From NCBI GenBank assembly GCA_000725195.1, contig JAIL01000256.1, forward strand, positions 1 to 64,000: a stretch of 64,000 nucleotides of DNA, written 5' to 3'. The stretch is from Snodgrassella alvi SCGC AB-598-O02 (GTDB taxonomy: Bacteria; Pseudomonadota; Gammaproteobacteria; Burkholderiales; Neisseriaceae). The first letter of the stretch is position 1. Each line of letters starts with the position of its first letter. The notes under the pieces are model-generated. The model did no database searches. It was not told the DNA's origin and was given only the letters and a program-made list of their open reading frames with translations. The translations under genes were made by a program, and so were the position numbers. Below are positions 23,434 to 33,543 of the stretch, in pieces.

Positions 23434-25827
23434 TTAGAACGTGGTTCCTAACTGGAACTGAAACCGTTGTAACTGATCTTCCGGTTTTTTGTGGATAGGA
23501 TAAGCATAACTGAACTTCAATGGTCCCATAGGTGATAGCCAAGTTACTGCCACACCAGCAGAGTAACGAGCTTCATTACTGAAGCTAGATTTGTGAGTTT
23601 TATCACCATATGGATTCTTATCAATATTTCCATCTGGGCGTGTTAAAGGATACGTTTTGTTATCCCAAACGCTGCCAGCATCAGCAAACAAGCTTAAGCG
23701 CACTGTATGCTGATCTTTTATACCGGGAAATGGAAAGAGTAATTCTGCAGTAGCAGTCGCGATATAATTACCACCATAACTGGAGGCATCGCTACTGTAA
23801 TTATCATTGCCTTTATAGTGATTATAGTACTTAGGTCCTAATGTGCCCGACTCAAAACCACGTACAGAACCCAAACCACCACCGCTAAATGCATACATAA
23901 ATGGTAGATCTTTGGTTTTACCATAACTATCAGCGTACCCCAACTGACCATACAACATCAGAGTAAAGTTTTTGCTGAGTGGAAAATACCAGCGCTGGTC
24001 ATGACTGAAACTATAATATTGTAAATCCCCACCTGGTAAACCGCTATCCACATTAGCATTAACGATATAACCACGTGTAGGCCAAACGGCACTGTCGGTC
24101 GTGTTACGACCCCAGCCTACGGTACCCTTGATGATCCAGTTATTTTTACCATTTTTATCGACAAAATCCTGATATCGTTGTGGTGCATAAGCTCCATCGT
24201 ATACATTCACGGCCAGATGCTCAACTCCCAGACCAAAATTAACACGGTCATGTTCAGTAACCGGAACACCCAGATTCATGCCAGCACCAACCGTTGTGGT
24301 TTTATAATCCATTGCATTACTTTCTGATTTGCTCGGATTGTAACCACGGTAGTACAGGTTGTAGCCCAGACTGACACCATCCGGAGTAAAATAAGGATCG
24401 GTGAATGATAGCCCAGCTACCTGACTTACTTTGGATCGCGATAACTGTAAACTAGCCGACTTACCGGTACCAAATAAATTATCCTGTGCTATACCGGCAG
24501 AAATGAGCAGCCCATCATCTTGAGCCCAGCCGGCGCCTACGTTAATGGACCCAGTTGAACGCTCTTTAACGCTCATGTCCAGATCGACCTGATCTGGGGT
24601 ATTAGCAACCGGTTTGATGTCTACTTGTGCGTTATCAAAGTAACCTAATTGCTGAATACGCTCTTTGGAGCGGTTGATTTTCGAAATATCATAAGGCGCA
24701 CGTTCCATTTGGCGTAACTCGCGACGCAATACTTCATCACGAGTTTTGTTATTACCAGTAATATTGATTTGGTTTACATATACTTTTCGATCAGGAATGA
24801 CGTTAAGGACAAAATCAACGGTACCATTACTGTCATTCGGGGTAGGATGCACATCTACCTGACTAAACGCGTAGCCGTTAGTCCCCATTTGATTCTGAAT
24901 GGCTTTAATAGTATCGATAAGTTGGCCACGGTTATACCACCTACCACGTTTAATTTTGACCAGCTTCTGTAATGCTTGTAACGGTACTTCACGAGTATCA
25001 CCGCCCACGGTGATATTACCCCAACGATAGCGTTGACCTTCATCTATGCTAATGCTGATTAACTGGGATACTTTATCATCACTGCTGGTGACATTGACGT
25101 TAGTAATGCGAAAATTCAGATAACCATGATCCTGATAAAAGTTAGTTAGATTATCCAGATCCTCTTTAAACTGCCCATCAGAAAAACGATCGTTTTTGGA
25201 CAACCAGCTCATCCAGTTATGTGGACTAAGCGACATCTGTTTACGCAGTTTGGAGGAAGAAAAGTGCTGGTTACCATTAAATTGTATGGATTTGATGGTC
25301 GTTGTGGCACCTTCATCAATTTTTAACTCTATTGCCACGCGGTTTCGTTCCAGACGAGTTACATTTGGAGTGATGGTGACAGCGGTTTTACCTTTTTGGC
25401 GATATGCATCATATAATCCGTTAATTGCCTGCTGTAAAATTGCCGGATTAAACACTCGCGATTGACCTAAGCCAAAGTTGGCCAGATTTTTCTTAATGTC
25501 GTTGTTGTTGATGGTTTTACCACCTGCCACATCAAAGTTACTGATGATGGGACGTTCAACTACAGTTAACAACACCTGATTACCCATGGTTTCTACACGA
25601 ATATCATCGAAAAAACCTGTTGCATATAGTTTTTTGACTATATTCTCGCCTTCACCATCATTAAAGGTATCGCCAATTTTGACTGGCAGGTAGCTAAAAA
25701 CGGTTGTTGGCGCGGTACGCTGTAAACCCTCGACCCGAATGTCTTTAATGATAAACGGTTCGACGGCAAGAGCCAGTGAAGAAAGGCCTAAAGCCATTAA
25801 ACTGACAGTAATCTGTTTTATTTTCAT
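23434..25827 (-). CDS. bamA: Outer-membrane assembly factor BamA (Omp85)
   Basis: A 797-residue Omp85 protein, the core of the machinery that inserts beta-barrel proteins in the outer membrane. A signal peptide (1-21, ending ALA) is followed by five POTRA domains (about 24-425), beginning FIIKDIRVEGLQRT, and a 16-stranded barrel. The loop-6 signature VRGFESGTLGPK is present, and the last residues FQFQLGTTF give the terminal Phe sorting signal. Length equals that of Neisseria Omp85. It follows rseP by 3 bp and precedes ompH. Confidence 0.97.
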   Translation of the reverse strand: MKIKQITVSLMALGLSSLALAVEPFIIKDIRVEGLQRTAPTTVFSYLPVKIGDTFNDGEGENIVKKLYATGFFDDIRVETMGNQVLLTVVERPIISNFDVAGGKTINNNDIKKNLANFGLGQSRVFNPAILQQAINGLYDAYRQKGKTAVTITPNVTRLERNRVAIELKIDEGATTTIKSIQFNGNQHFSSSKLRKQMSLSPHNWMSWLSKNDRFSDGQFKEDLDNLTNFYQDHGYLNFRITNVNVTSSDDKVSQLISISIDEGQRYRWGNITVGGDTREVPLQALQKLVKIKRGRWYNRGQLIDTIKAIQNQMGTNGYAFSQVDVHPTPNDSNGTVDFVLNVIPDRKVYVNQINITGNNKTRDEVLRRELRQMERAPYDISKINRSKERIQQLGYFDNAQVDIKPVANTPDQVDLDMSVKERSTGSINVGAGWAQDDGLLISAGIAQDNLFGTGKSASLQLSRSKVSQVAGLSFTDPYFTPDGVSLGYNLYYRGYNPSKSESNAMDYKTTTVGAGMNLGVPVTEHDRVNFGLGVEHLAVNVYDGAYAPQRYQDFVDKNGKNNWIIKGTVGWGRNTTDSAVWPTRGYIVNANVDSGLPGGDLQYYSFSHDQRWYFPLSKNFTLMLYGQLGYADSYGKTKDLPFMYAFSGGGLGSVRGFESGTLGPKYYNHYKGNDNYSSDASSYGGNYIATATAELLFPFPGIKDQHTVRLSLFADAGSVWDNKTYPLTRPDGNIDKNPYGDKTHKSSFSNEARYSAGVAVTWLSPMGPLKFSYAYPIHKKPEDQLQRFQFQLGTTF

Positions 25828-25830
25828 TAT

Positions 25831-27171
25831 TCATCCAAACAAACGGGTAAGATCGTTGAAGAAGGCTACTAACATCAACATTAGCATGGCACCCATGCCG
25901 ATACGAAGTCCAATTTCCTGTATGCGCTGACTCAGTGGTTTACCACGTATCCATTCGACAGCATAATACATTAAATGACCGCCATCTAACATGGGAATAG
26001 GTAATAAATTCAACACACCAAGACTAATGCTCACCAAAGCGAGAAATTCTGTATAGCTTTGCCAGCCCAGCGCAGCAGTTTTACCGGCAACATCTGCAAT
26101 GGTTAACGGACCAGACAGGTAGTGTAAGGAAGCCTGACCGGTCAGTAATTTTGCAAACAATGACAAAGTCATACTGATGTATTCCCAAGTACGCTTAGCA
26201 GCTAACTGGATAGATTGTAATAGTTCTGGCTGACGGTGCTGGCGAATTCGCTTGTCCCACGCTTCATCACGCATAGCACCAATACCAACCTGTCCGATTA
26301 TCATACCATCCTGATCTACAGAATCAGGACGTAAACTGGTACTCAGAATCTGGTTATTACGCTGATAAGTGATATCCAGCTTAGCACCGGCGTTGGCGCG
26401 CACAATATCAACCCAGCTCTGCCAACTGGTTAGTTTCTCACCATTTACGGTTAGCAGAATGTCTCCAATCTGCAATCCAGCTTTAGCAGCAACACTATTT
26501 GGCATCACCGCACCAACCCGATTGGTAACTTTAAATGGTACGATACCGATGTAGCCAGATTTAGCTACATCATCGGCAGCTGTTGTACCGGCAATGTTCA
26601 GTTGACGAATAGCCTGCTGACCAGCAGCAGTAGTTACAGCAACTTTGACTGGTCCGCTATCCAGATTCAACATAATTTTTGTCTGCGCATCAGCCCAATC
26701 CGTCACAGGCTGGCCGTTGACATAATTGATACGATCTTCCAGCTGGAAACCAGCACTAGCCGCAACACTACCTTGTTCAACCATACCTACCCATGGCTGT
26801 ATCTGAGTAATACCACCAATACCAAAGCTGGCAGTATACAATAATATAGCCAGAATCAGATTGGTTAAGGGGCCGGCGACAACAATGGCAATCCGTTTAA
26901 GTGGATGTTGACGGTCAAATGCATAAGGTAAATCAGCTTCACTGACATCACCTTCGCGCGTATCAACCATTTTGACATAGCCACCAAGAGGAATAGGGGC
27001 CAGACACCATTCAATATCTGCTCGTTTAAGACAAAAAAACGGTTTACCAAAGCCTATACTGAAGCGCAACACTTTAACGCCACAAAGCCGGGCAACGATC
27101 AGATGCCCCAATTCGTGCAAACTTACCAGAAGTAAGATTGCAACAATAAAAGCAATGATGGTTAACAGCAT
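25831..27171 (-). CDS. rseP: Intramembrane zinc metalloprotease RseP
   Basis: A 446-residue site-2 protease. The zinc motif HELGH is at 19-23 in the first membrane helix. Two PDZ-like segments lie in the periplasmic part (about 110-200 and 205-300), and the third zinc ligand is in LPIPMLDGGHLMYY near the C-terminus. The protein cleaves membrane-anchored substrates such as anti-sigma factors and leftover signal peptides; the substrate in this organism is unknown, and no anti-sigma gene is in the window. It is co-directional with dxr (18-bp gap) and bamA (3-bp gap). Confidence 0.94.
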   Translation of the reverse strand: MLLTIIAFIVAILLLVSLHELGHLIVARLCGVKVLRFSIGFGKPFFCLKRADIEWCLAPIPLGGYVKMVDTREGDVSEADLPYAFDRQHPLKRIAIVVAGPLTNLILAILLYTASFGIGGITQIQPWVGMVEQGSVAASAGFQLEDRINYVNGQPVTDWADAQTKIMLNLDSGPVKVAVTTAAGQQAIRQLNIAGTTAADDVAKSGYIGIVPFKVTNRVGAVMPNSVAAKAGLQIGDILLTVNGEKLTSWQSWVDIVRANAGAKLDITYQRNNQILSTSLRPDSVDQDGMIIGQVGIGAMRDEAWDKRIRQHRQPELLQSIQLAAKRTWEYISMTLSLFAKLLTGQASLHYLSGPLTIADVAGKTAALGWQSYTEFLALVSISLGVLNLLPIPMLDGGHLMYYAVEWIRGKPLSQRIQEIGLRIGMGAMLMLMLVAFFNDLTRLFG

Positions 27172-27189
27172 AGTCTCTCCGGATCTTGA

Positions 27190-28395
27190 TTAAATAGTAT
27201 GAGTACGGATCCAATTTTCCGAGGCCGTACGTACTTGTTGGTCTAGCTCTAGCAATTCTTTAATGTCTGTCGCTGTATGCCCACTAAACAGTTGTAAGCA
27301 ACTATCAACTACCCTAGCAATATCCATAAAGCCAATCAGCTTATGCAGAAATGCGCCAACAGCTATTTCATTAGCTGCGTTTAATATACACGCACTGGCG
27401 TCATTACTGCTATGTAATACTTCATAAGCCAGTTTTAAACAAGGGAAGCGATTGAAATCCGCAGCCAGAAAATTTAACCCATTTAGGCGGGTAAAATCCA
27501 ACTGTTTAGCACCGGAATTGATTCGTTGTGGCAAGCCCAGACAGTGAGCAATCGGTATGCGCATATCCGCTTCACCCATTTGCGCCAGAACTGACCCATC
27601 TATATAGCGTACCATACTATGCACTACACTTTGTGGATGAATAATGACTTCGAGCTGTTTAGCCGGGGCATTAAATAGCCAGTGAGCTTCAATCAGTTCT
27701 AGTCCTTTATTCATCATGGTGGCAGAATCAACAGAGATTTTCTGCCCCATACTCCAGTTGGGATGTTTGACCGCCTGTTCAGGGGTAATGCGGGCAAAAT
27801 CGCTCAGGGGAGTATGCAGGAAAGGGCCACCGGAAGCGGTAAGAATTAGTGATGCTATGCCAGCCTGAACCAAATCACCCTGATAATCTGTGGGTAAAAC
27901 CTGATAAATGGCATTGTGTTCACTATCAACGGGAAGCAGCTGTGCACCAGACTGCTGTACTGCCTGCATAAATAAGGCACCAGCAACAACTAAAGTTTCT
28001 TTATTGGCAAGATAGATCGTTTTACCTGCTTGAACAGCCGACAAAGTTGGCAGCAAACCAGCTGCTCCAACTATTGCGGCCATCACGGCATCGGTTTCAT
28101 TAGCCTGTGCCACATGACACAGCGCCTCTTCACCATACAACACTTCAGTGTTGATGGCGGCAGCACGAAAACGCTGTTGTAATTTGACTGCATCGGTTTG
28201 TTTTGCCACCACAGCATATACAGGTTGAAAACGCAGACATAAATCTGCTAATCGTTCAATCTGTTGGTAAGCAGTGAGAGCAAAAACACTGAAGCGATCG
28301 GGATGACGACTGATCACATCCAGCGTACTCAGACCAATGCTGCCAGTGGCACCGAGAATAGTTATGGCGGTTTTATGATGGCTACTCATATTCAT
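27190..28395 (-). CDS. dxr: 1-deoxy-D-xylulose 5-phosphate reductoisomerase
   Basis: A reductoisomerase of about 401 residues, catalysing the committed step of the MEP isoprenoid pathway with NADPH. The nucleotide-binding GATGSIGLSTLDVI is near the N-terminus. Metal and substrate residues are in PVDSEHNAIYQ and MMNKGLELIEAHWLF, and the flexible-loop region is in LTASGGPF. An upstream in-frame start (28428) would overlap cdsA by 19 bp and add an atypical hydrophobic leader, so I use ATG 28395 (MNMSSHHKTAI); ATG 28389 is also possible. Its product feeds UppS, encoded two genes upstream. Confidence 0.94.
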   Translation of the reverse strand: MNMSSHHKTAITILGATGSIGLSTLDVISRHPDRFSVFALTAYQQIERLADLCLRFQPVYAVVAKQTDAVKLQQRFRAAAINTEVLYGEEALCHVAQANETDAVMAAIVGAAGLLPTLSAVQAGKTIYLANKETLVVAGALFMQAVQQSGAQLLPVDSEHNAIYQVLPTDYQGDLVQAGIASLILTASGGPFLHTPLSDFARITPEQAVKHPNWSMGQKISVDSATMMNKGLELIEAHWLFNAPAKQLEVIIHPQSVVHSMVRYIDGSVLAQMGEADMRIPIAHCLGLPQRINSGAKQLDFTRLNGLNFLAADFNRFPCLKLAYEVLHSSNDASACILNAANEIAVGAFLHKLIGFMDIARVVDSCLQLFSGHTATDIKELLELDQQVRTASENWIRTHTI

Positions 28396-28409
28396 AATCA
28401 GAACAACTC

Positions 28410-29225
28410 TTACAATAAAGCCAACCAATGAAGAGCGACATAAACACTGAGTACGGAAATCATAGAATCAACCCGATCGAATACGCCACCGTGTCCGGGT
28501 AAAAGCTGGCTACTGTCTTTGATACCGGCAGCACGTTTGAGCCAGCTTTCCAGTAAATCTCCAACAATACTGACTATTGTTAGAATCAAGGCTATTAACA
28601 GGGTTTGCCAGAGTGGCAAAGCTACTGACAACCAGTGTTGTTGCTGCAAAATGAAGGTATAAATAGCAACAAAGACAACAGCACCAATCGCGCCTTCCCA
28701 GCTTTTGTTAGGACTGATAGTAGGTGCCAGTTTATGTTTGCCCATAGTACGACCACAGCAATATGCGGCTATATCAGCAATCCACACCAGTGCCATAATC
28801 GCTAATAGTGCCCAAGCTGAATTGGCATCAGGACGCAAATTAACTAAGGCAAGCCAGAAAGGTACCATCAGCACCCAGCCGATTATCGTGCCAACAAATT
28901 TAGATTTTATTTTCCATTTGTATTTCAACCACAATGGCACCACCAGTAACCAGAAAAGCAGACTTGTTATTTGTAGTATTACCTGCAATAAAATTGCAGA
29001 AAAGGTTGGTTGTTGAAGATAGAAGAGAATACCTGCACTAGCAGTGATTAGCAGATAGAAAGTGTTCTGGAGTGGGCTCATGTGGATGATGCGGGCGTAT
29101 TCCCATAATGCCAATAAGGCAATTAGTCCAGAAAATGCTGCCCATAAAGAAGCATTTGCCCAAAACAACATCCCAATCATTAAGGGTAATAAAACTAAGG
29201 CAGTGAGTATACGTTGTTTAAGCAT
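28410..29225 (-). CDS. cdsA: Phosphatidate cytidylyltransferase CdsA
   Basis: A 271-residue integral membrane enzyme with about eight helices, making CDP-diacylglycerol for phospholipid synthesis. The family signature is at the C-terminus: SWLKRAAGIKDSSQLLPGHG followed by GVFDRVDS. Length is standard. It lies 5 bp after uppS and 14 bp before dxr. Confidence 0.95.
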   Translation of the reverse strand: MLKQRILTALVLLPLMIGMLFWANASLWAAFSGLIALLALWEYARIIHMSPLQNTFYLLITASAGILFYLQQPTFSAILLQVILQITSLLFWLLVVPLWLKYKWKIKSKFVGTIIGWVLMVPFWLALVNLRPDANSAWALLAIMALVWIADIAAYCCGRTMGKHKLAPTISPNKSWEGAIGAVVFVAIYTFILQQQHWLSVALPLWQTLLIALILTIVSIVGDLLESWLKRAAGIKDSSQLLPGHGGVFDRVDSMISVLSVYVALHWLALL

Positions 29226-29230
29226 AAGGA

Positions 29231-29980
29231 TCAGGGACGCTGTTGAGAGACTGGTAGCTGCTCAGAAGTTCGACCAAAACGACGCTCTCGTTGTTGATAT
29301 GACTGTATAGCAGTAGTCAGCTCAGCCTTATCAAAATCCGGCCATAATACCTGAGTAAAATACAATTCAGTATAGGCTAATTGCCAGAGTAAAAAATTAC
29401 TGATACGGGTTTCACCACCAGTGCGAATAAACAAATCAGGTTCTGGGGCATCACCGAGTGATAAATAAGGCAAAATTGATGCTTCAGTCAATTCTGTCTC
29501 ACCGCAACGAATAGCCTGATTAACTGCCTGCAGAATATCCCAGCGACCACCGTAGTCAGCAGCAATAGTCAGCGTCAAACCAGTATTATTTGCCGTCAGG
29601 GCTTCTGCCTGTTCAATACCACTGACAATTTCTGCAGCAAAGCGGCTGCGGTCACCAATGACACGCAGGCGCAGATTATTTTTATGTAGCTTTTGCACAC
29701 GTTTTTGCAATGACTGCAGAAAAAGGCTCATTAAAAAGTTAACTTCATCCAGTGGTCTGCGCCAGTTTTCGGTGGAAAAAGCAAATACGGTCAGATAACG
29801 AACACCCATACGAGAACAGTTGGCGGTCATTTCTTCCAGCATTTCCAGCCCTTTTTTATGACCCATGATACGGGGCATCAGGCGTTTTTTTGCCCAGCGA
29901 CCATTACCGTCCATGATGACAGCTATATGCTGTGGAATATCGGTATGGGCAGGAACATTTTGAGTACTACTGATAGTCAA
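29231..29980 (-). CDS. uppS: Undecaprenyl diphosphate synthase (cis-prenyltransferase)
   Basis: A 249-residue cis-prenyltransferase that makes undecaprenyl diphosphate, the lipid carrier for peptidoglycan and other cell-wall polymers. The catalytic Asp is D24 in AVIMDGNGRWAKKR, and the C-terminal substrate motif is RTGGETRISNFLLWQLAYTE. Length is normal. The N-terminal 15 residues before PQHIAVIMDG are an extension of no clear role. It stands between frr and cdsA, the classical order. Confidence 0.96.
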   Translation of the reverse strand: MTISSTQNVPAHTDIPQHIAVIMDGNGRWAKKRLMPRIMGHKKGLEMLEEMTANCSRMGVRYLTVFAFSTENWRRPLDEVNFLMSLFLQSLQKRVQKLHKNNLRLRVIGDRSRFAAEIVSGIEQAEALTANNTGLTLTIAADYGGRWDILQAVNQAIRCGETELTEASILPYLSLGDAPEPDLFIRTGGETRISNFLLWQLAYTELYFTQVLWPDFDKAELTTAIQSYQQRERRFGRTSEQLPVSQQRP

Positions 29981-30006
29981 TGTACTTCCTTTTCAGCCAG
30001 ATTAGA

Positions 30007-30564
30007 TTAGATAGCCATTAAATCAGCTTCTTTGGCGGCTAACATTTTATCGATATCTGCAATATATTTATCGGTGATTTTCTGGATAGCTTCTTCTCCA
30101 CGGCGTGCTTCATCTTCACTGATTTCTTTATCTTTCAAGAGCCGTTTCAGATCGTTGTTAGCATCACGACGAACATTACGCACAACGACACGTCCGTCTT
30201 CCACTTCACCGCGCACAACTTTAATCAAATCTTTACGACGTTCTTCTGTCAGCATCGGCATTGGAACACGAATCAAATCGCCCATCGCAGCTGGATTTAA
30301 ACCGAGACTGGAATTGCGGATTGCTTTTTCGATAGCAGCGGCCATTTTGCTTTCGTAAGGTTTAACACCAATAGTTCGGGCATCAATCAAAGTCACGTTG
30401 GCCACCTGACTGATCGAAACCATACTACCATAATATTCTACTTCCACCTGATCCAGCAAACCGGTATGCGCGCGTCCAGTACGAACTTTAGATAAATTTT
30501 CGCGCAATACTTCGATTGATTTCTGCATTTTGGTTTCAGCAGTACGTTGAATTTCGTTAATCAT
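30007..30564 (-). CDS. frr: Ribosome recycling factor
   Basis: A 185-residue ribosome recycling factor, which with EF-G splits the post-termination ribosome. The protein starts [20 protein letters not shown] and contains the conserved [15 protein letters not shown] and [14 protein letters not shown] segments. The longest open frame begins 12 codons upstream (30600), but ATG 30564 gives the exact family length and start. It is about 130 bp downstream of pyrH and 26 bp before uppS. Confidence 0.95.
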   Translation of the reverse strand: MINEIQRTAETKMQKSIEVLRENLSKVRTGRAHTGLLDQVEVEYYGSMVSISQVANVTLIDARTIGVKPYESKMAAAIEKAIRNSSLGLNPAAMGDLIRVPMPMLTEERRKDLIKVVRGEVEDGRVVVRNVRRDANNDLKRLLKDKEISEDEARRGEEAIQKITDKYIADIDKMLAAKEADLMAI

Positions 30565-30693
30565 GAACATTCCTGTCTGATTCGGCTGCGTTAATTTCAT
30601 TCCGGTCAGATTTTTCTATTACCGGAAACTGATAAACGCGCATACTAACCCAGTTATACATGTAGCCACAAGCGTGTTTATTGATTCGGTCGA

Positions 30694-31413
30694 TTAAATA
30701 TGTACCAGTGTACCTACGTCTTCGCCCATAATAACCTGTTTTAATGCTCCTAGTTTAAATATACCAAATACAATGATATTCAATTTTTGCTCACGGCACA
30801 GAGCAAATGCTGTGGCATCCATTACTTTGAGATTCTGATTAATCGCATCATCAAAGGTAATTTGTTGATAGCGTTTGGCATCAGGATTGGTTTTCGGATC
30901 GGCTGCGTATACGCCGTCGACATTTGTTGCTTTCAACATAATATCACAGTTCATTTCCACACCGCGCAAACTAGCAGCAGTATCGGTAGTAAAAAACGGG
31001 TTACCGGTACCGGCGGCAAAGATGACAACTTTACCCTCTTCCAGATATTGAATTGCCTTAGGACGAGCATAGGTCTCTGCCACTTGTTGCATACTCAAAG
31101 CAGACTGTACTCGAGCCTTCACATTTTGACTTTCAAATGCTTCTTTCAATGCCAGCGCATTCATAACCGTAGCCATCATACCCATATAATCAGCAGTTGC
31201 GCGCTCCATACCTTTAGCGGATTGTGCCATGCCACGGAAAATATTTCCGCCACCAATGACAATAGCCACTTCCACACCCATATCGACTACTTCTTTAACC
31301 TGCGCTGCAATTTGCATGATGGTATCGCGATTGATACCAAAAGCATCAGGTCCCATTAATGCTTCGCCGGATAATTTCAATAAAACGCGCTTATATTTTG
31401 CTGGTTTAGTCAT
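30694..31413 (-). CDS. pyrH: Uridylate kinase PyrH
   Basis: A 239-residue bacterial UMP kinase of the amino-acid-kinase fold, converting UMP to UDP. Conserved parts are [15 protein letters not shown] at the N-terminus, [10 protein letters not shown], the [16 protein letters not shown] segment and [12 protein letters not shown]. Length matches. It is separated from tsf by about 170 bp containing an intrinsic terminator, so it may have its own promoter. Confidence 0.96.
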   Translation of the reverse strand: MTKPAKYKRVLLKLSGEALMGPDAFGINRDTIMQIAAQVKEVVDMGVEVAIVIGGGNIFRGMAQSAKGMERATADYMGMMATVMNALALKEAFESQNVKARVQSALSMQQVAETYARPKAIQYLEEGKVVIFAAGTGNPFFTTDTAASLRGVEMNCDIMLKATNVDGVYAADPKTNPDAKRYQQITFDDAINQNLKVMDATAFALCREQKLNIIVFGIFKLGALKQVIMGEDVGTLVHI

Positions 31414-31526
31414 GATTGCTCTTTCTGTAATTTGCCATTGGATAACCTGTAGCTATCACTTTAATTTTAAAACGGACTGATGGGAACTTTTATTTAAGAT
31501 ATCTATTTGAGTTAAAACAAACAGCT

Positions 31527-31569
31527 TAAAAAAAAGCACCCTGATTCAGTGGTCTGAATCAAGAGTGCC
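31527..31569 (-). terminator. Intrinsic terminator after tsf
   Basis: On the minus strand GGCACTCTTGATTCAG pairs with CTGAATCAGGGTGC across a 4-base loop and is followed by eight T. It lies 17 bp after the tsf stop and separates rpsB-tsf from pyrH-frr and the envelope genes. Confidence 0.85.
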
Positions 31570-31585
31570 CATGGCAACAATAGCC

Positions 31586-32458
31586 TTATACTTTTGAAGC
31601 TGCCGCTACCTCAGCTGCATAATCCACTTCTTTTTTCTCAATACCTTCGCCTACATGGAAGGCCACAAAACGATTCACAACGGCATTTTGTTCTTTGAGG
31701 AATTTTTCCACCGTCAGGTCCGGATTAATAACAAACTGCTGACCAAGCAAAGTAACTTCAGCCAGGAATTTCTGCACCCGGCCTTCAACCATTTTTTCAA
31801 TAATATTAGCTGGTTTACCGGAGGCAGCAGCCTGCTCTTGATAAATATGACGCTCTTTAGCAACCAGCTCTGGATCAACTTCAGCTGCTGACACACATTT
31901 TGGTTTAGAAGCGGCAATATGCATTGCTACCTGACGGATAGCCTGAGCATCCCCGCCTTTATGTTCAACCATAACACCAATTTTGGTACCATGCATGTAG
32001 GTAACTAGACTGCCATCGGTTTCAATACGCTCAAAACGGCGAACAGTAATATTTTCGCCCAGTTTAGCGATAACGGCTTTACGTGCTTCTTCTACGGTAA
32101 CACCATCGTCAGTTTTCGTTTCAGCCAATACTTCCAGTGTAGCTGGATTGTGTACAGCTACTGCTTTTGCAACTGACTGAGCGAATGCCACAAAGCTGGC
32201 ATCTTTAGCAACAAAATCAGTTTCACAGTTGATCTCGGCCAATGCACCAACCTGACCATCAACATATTCAGCAACGACACCTTCTGCTGCGGTACGGCCA
32301 GCTAGTTTACCTGCCTTGGCACCAGATTTAATACGCAGAATTTCTTCGGCTTTTTCCATATCACCTTCAGCTTCTACCAAGGCTTTTTTACATTCCATCA
32401 TGCCCAGACCGGTAGCAGCACGCAAATCACCCACCATTTTTGCAGTAATTGCAGCCAT
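31586..32458 (-). CDS. tsf: Elongation factor Ts
   Basis: A 290-residue EF-Ts, the nucleotide exchange factor of EF-Tu. An N-terminal UBA-like domain ([20 protein letters not shown]) precedes the core with the EF-Tu-contacting motif [11 protein letters not shown]. The length is close to the 280-290 of betaproteobacterial members. It follows rpsB with an intergenic hairpin that may attenuate tsf relative to rpsB. Confidence 0.96.
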   Translation of the reverse strand: MAAITAKMVGDLRAATGLGMMECKKALVEAEGDMEKAEEILRIKSGAKAGKLAGRTAAEGVVAEYVDGQVGALAEINCETDFVAKDASFVAFAQSVAKAVAVHNPATLEVLAETKTDDGVTVEEARKAVIAKLGENITVRRFERIETDGSLVTYMHGTKIGVMVEHKGGDAQAIRQVAMHIAASKPKCVSAAEVDPELVAKERHIYQEQAAASGKPANIIEKMVEGRVQKFLAEVTLLGQQFVINPDLTVEKFLKEQNAVVNRFVAFHVGEGIEKKEVDYAAEVAAASKV

Positions 32459-32517
32459 ATTTTACTCCTTAAACTTGATTACATTCAGCCGGTGTACGAT
32501 CCGACTGAAAAATTGTT

Positions 32518-32548
32518 TAAAAAAAGGGGGCATAGCTGTCCCCTTCTT
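32518..32548 (-). terminator. Attenuator-like hairpin between rpsB and tsf
   Basis: On the minus strand AAGGGG and CCCCTT pair across a 10-base loop, followed by a run of T. It sits between the rpsB stop and the tsf start, where partial termination is expected to lower tsf expression. Confidence 0.6.
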
Positions 32549-32572
32549 TTACAAAAAACGGTAAATACCCGA

Positions 32573-33325
32573 TTATTCAGCAGCAGCGGTAGCAGCTTGC
32601 TTTTCTTCTGCCGCCTGTGCAGCCTGCACAACTTCCTGTAAAGACTGAGATTTACCTTCCAGAATAGCATCAGCAATACCGCGGCAATATAAACGAATGG
32701 CTTTAGCAGAGTCATCATTACCCGGAATGACGTATTTCACGTCATCAGGACTGTTATTGGTATCTACCACGGCAATTACTGGGATACCGAGTTTAGCAGC
32801 CTCAACCAGAGTACCTTTCTGATAACCGGTATCAATAACAAAAATCGCATCTGGCAAGCCTTTCATATCTTTGATACCGCCCAAAGAGCGTTCCAGCTTG
32901 GCGACTTCACGCTGCATTTCCAGAATTTCTTTTTTACCGTAACCGGCTTCAGTAGCATTTTCCAGAGCAGCAGTTTTTTCTTCCAGACGTTTGATAGATT
33001 GTTTTACGGTTTTGTAATTGGTCAGCATACCACCTAACCAGCGGTGATCCACATAAGGAGCACCAGCGCGGGTAGCTTCTTCTTTGATGATATCGCGAGC
33101 CTGACGTTTAGTACCAACAAACAATACAGTACCTTTATTAGCAGCCAGACGACGCACAACATCCTGTGCCTCCACAAACATCGGCAAAGTTTTTTCCAGA
33201 TTGATAATGTGGATTTTATTACGTGCACCGAAAATGTATTCAGCCATTTTCGGATTCCAGTAACGAGTTTGGTGACCAAAGTGTACGCCGGCTTCAAGCA
33301 TCTGGCGCATAGTAATTTGTGACAT
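32573..33325 (-). CDS. rpsB: 30S ribosomal protein S2
   Basis: A ribosomal protein S2 of 250 residues with the usual start [19 protein letters not shown] and the motifs [13 protein letters not shown] and [11 protein letters not shown]. An alanine-rich tail ends the protein. The open frame continues 14 codons upstream, but ATG 33325 is preceded by an AAGGA site and matches the family. It heads the translation and envelope block and has its own promoter. Confidence 0.97.
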   Translation of the reverse strand: MSQITMRQMLEAGVHFGHQTRYWNPKMAEYIFGARNKIHIINLEKTLPMFVEAQDVVRRLAANKGTVLFVGTKRQARDIIKEEATRAGAPYVDHRWLGGMLTNYKTVKQSIKRLEEKTAALENATEAGYGKKEILEMQREVAKLERSLGGIKDMKGLPDAIFVIDTGYQKGTLVEAAKLGIPVIAVVDTNNSPDDVKYVIPGNDDSAKAIRLYCRGIADAILEGKSQSLQEVVQAAQAAEEKQAATAAAE

Positions 33326-33443
33326 AATTCTTATCCTTAAAGGGTTAAGCCTGACATCGCCACGCATAGAACTCTTGTACAGAGCACCCTTTCGCGTACG
33401 ATGCGAGCGTTACATGTTATTTTTACCGAGGTAAAACGGTGAG

Positions 33444-33472
33444 ATAATACAGAAAAAATTAGCTTTCTACAA
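33444..33472 (-). promoter_or_regulatory. Predicted rpsB promoter
   Basis: On the minus strand TTGTAG (33467-33472) and TATTAT (33444-33449) are separated by 17 bases. This lies about 120 bp before rpsB, leaving a leader long enough for S2 autoregulation, which is known in other bacteria. The leader fold was not checked. Confidence 0.55.
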
Positions 33473-33543
33473 GTAGGTAAACGCTTTACCATACTTAGCT
33501 AAGCGTGGTAATTTTAGCTATTCATTCGAGTAGAGTAGTTTCA

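Noticed and set aside
30787..31359. 190-codon plus-strand frame opposite pyrH
   Set aside because: Antisense shadow of pyrH, Cys/His/Ser-rich and without start signals.
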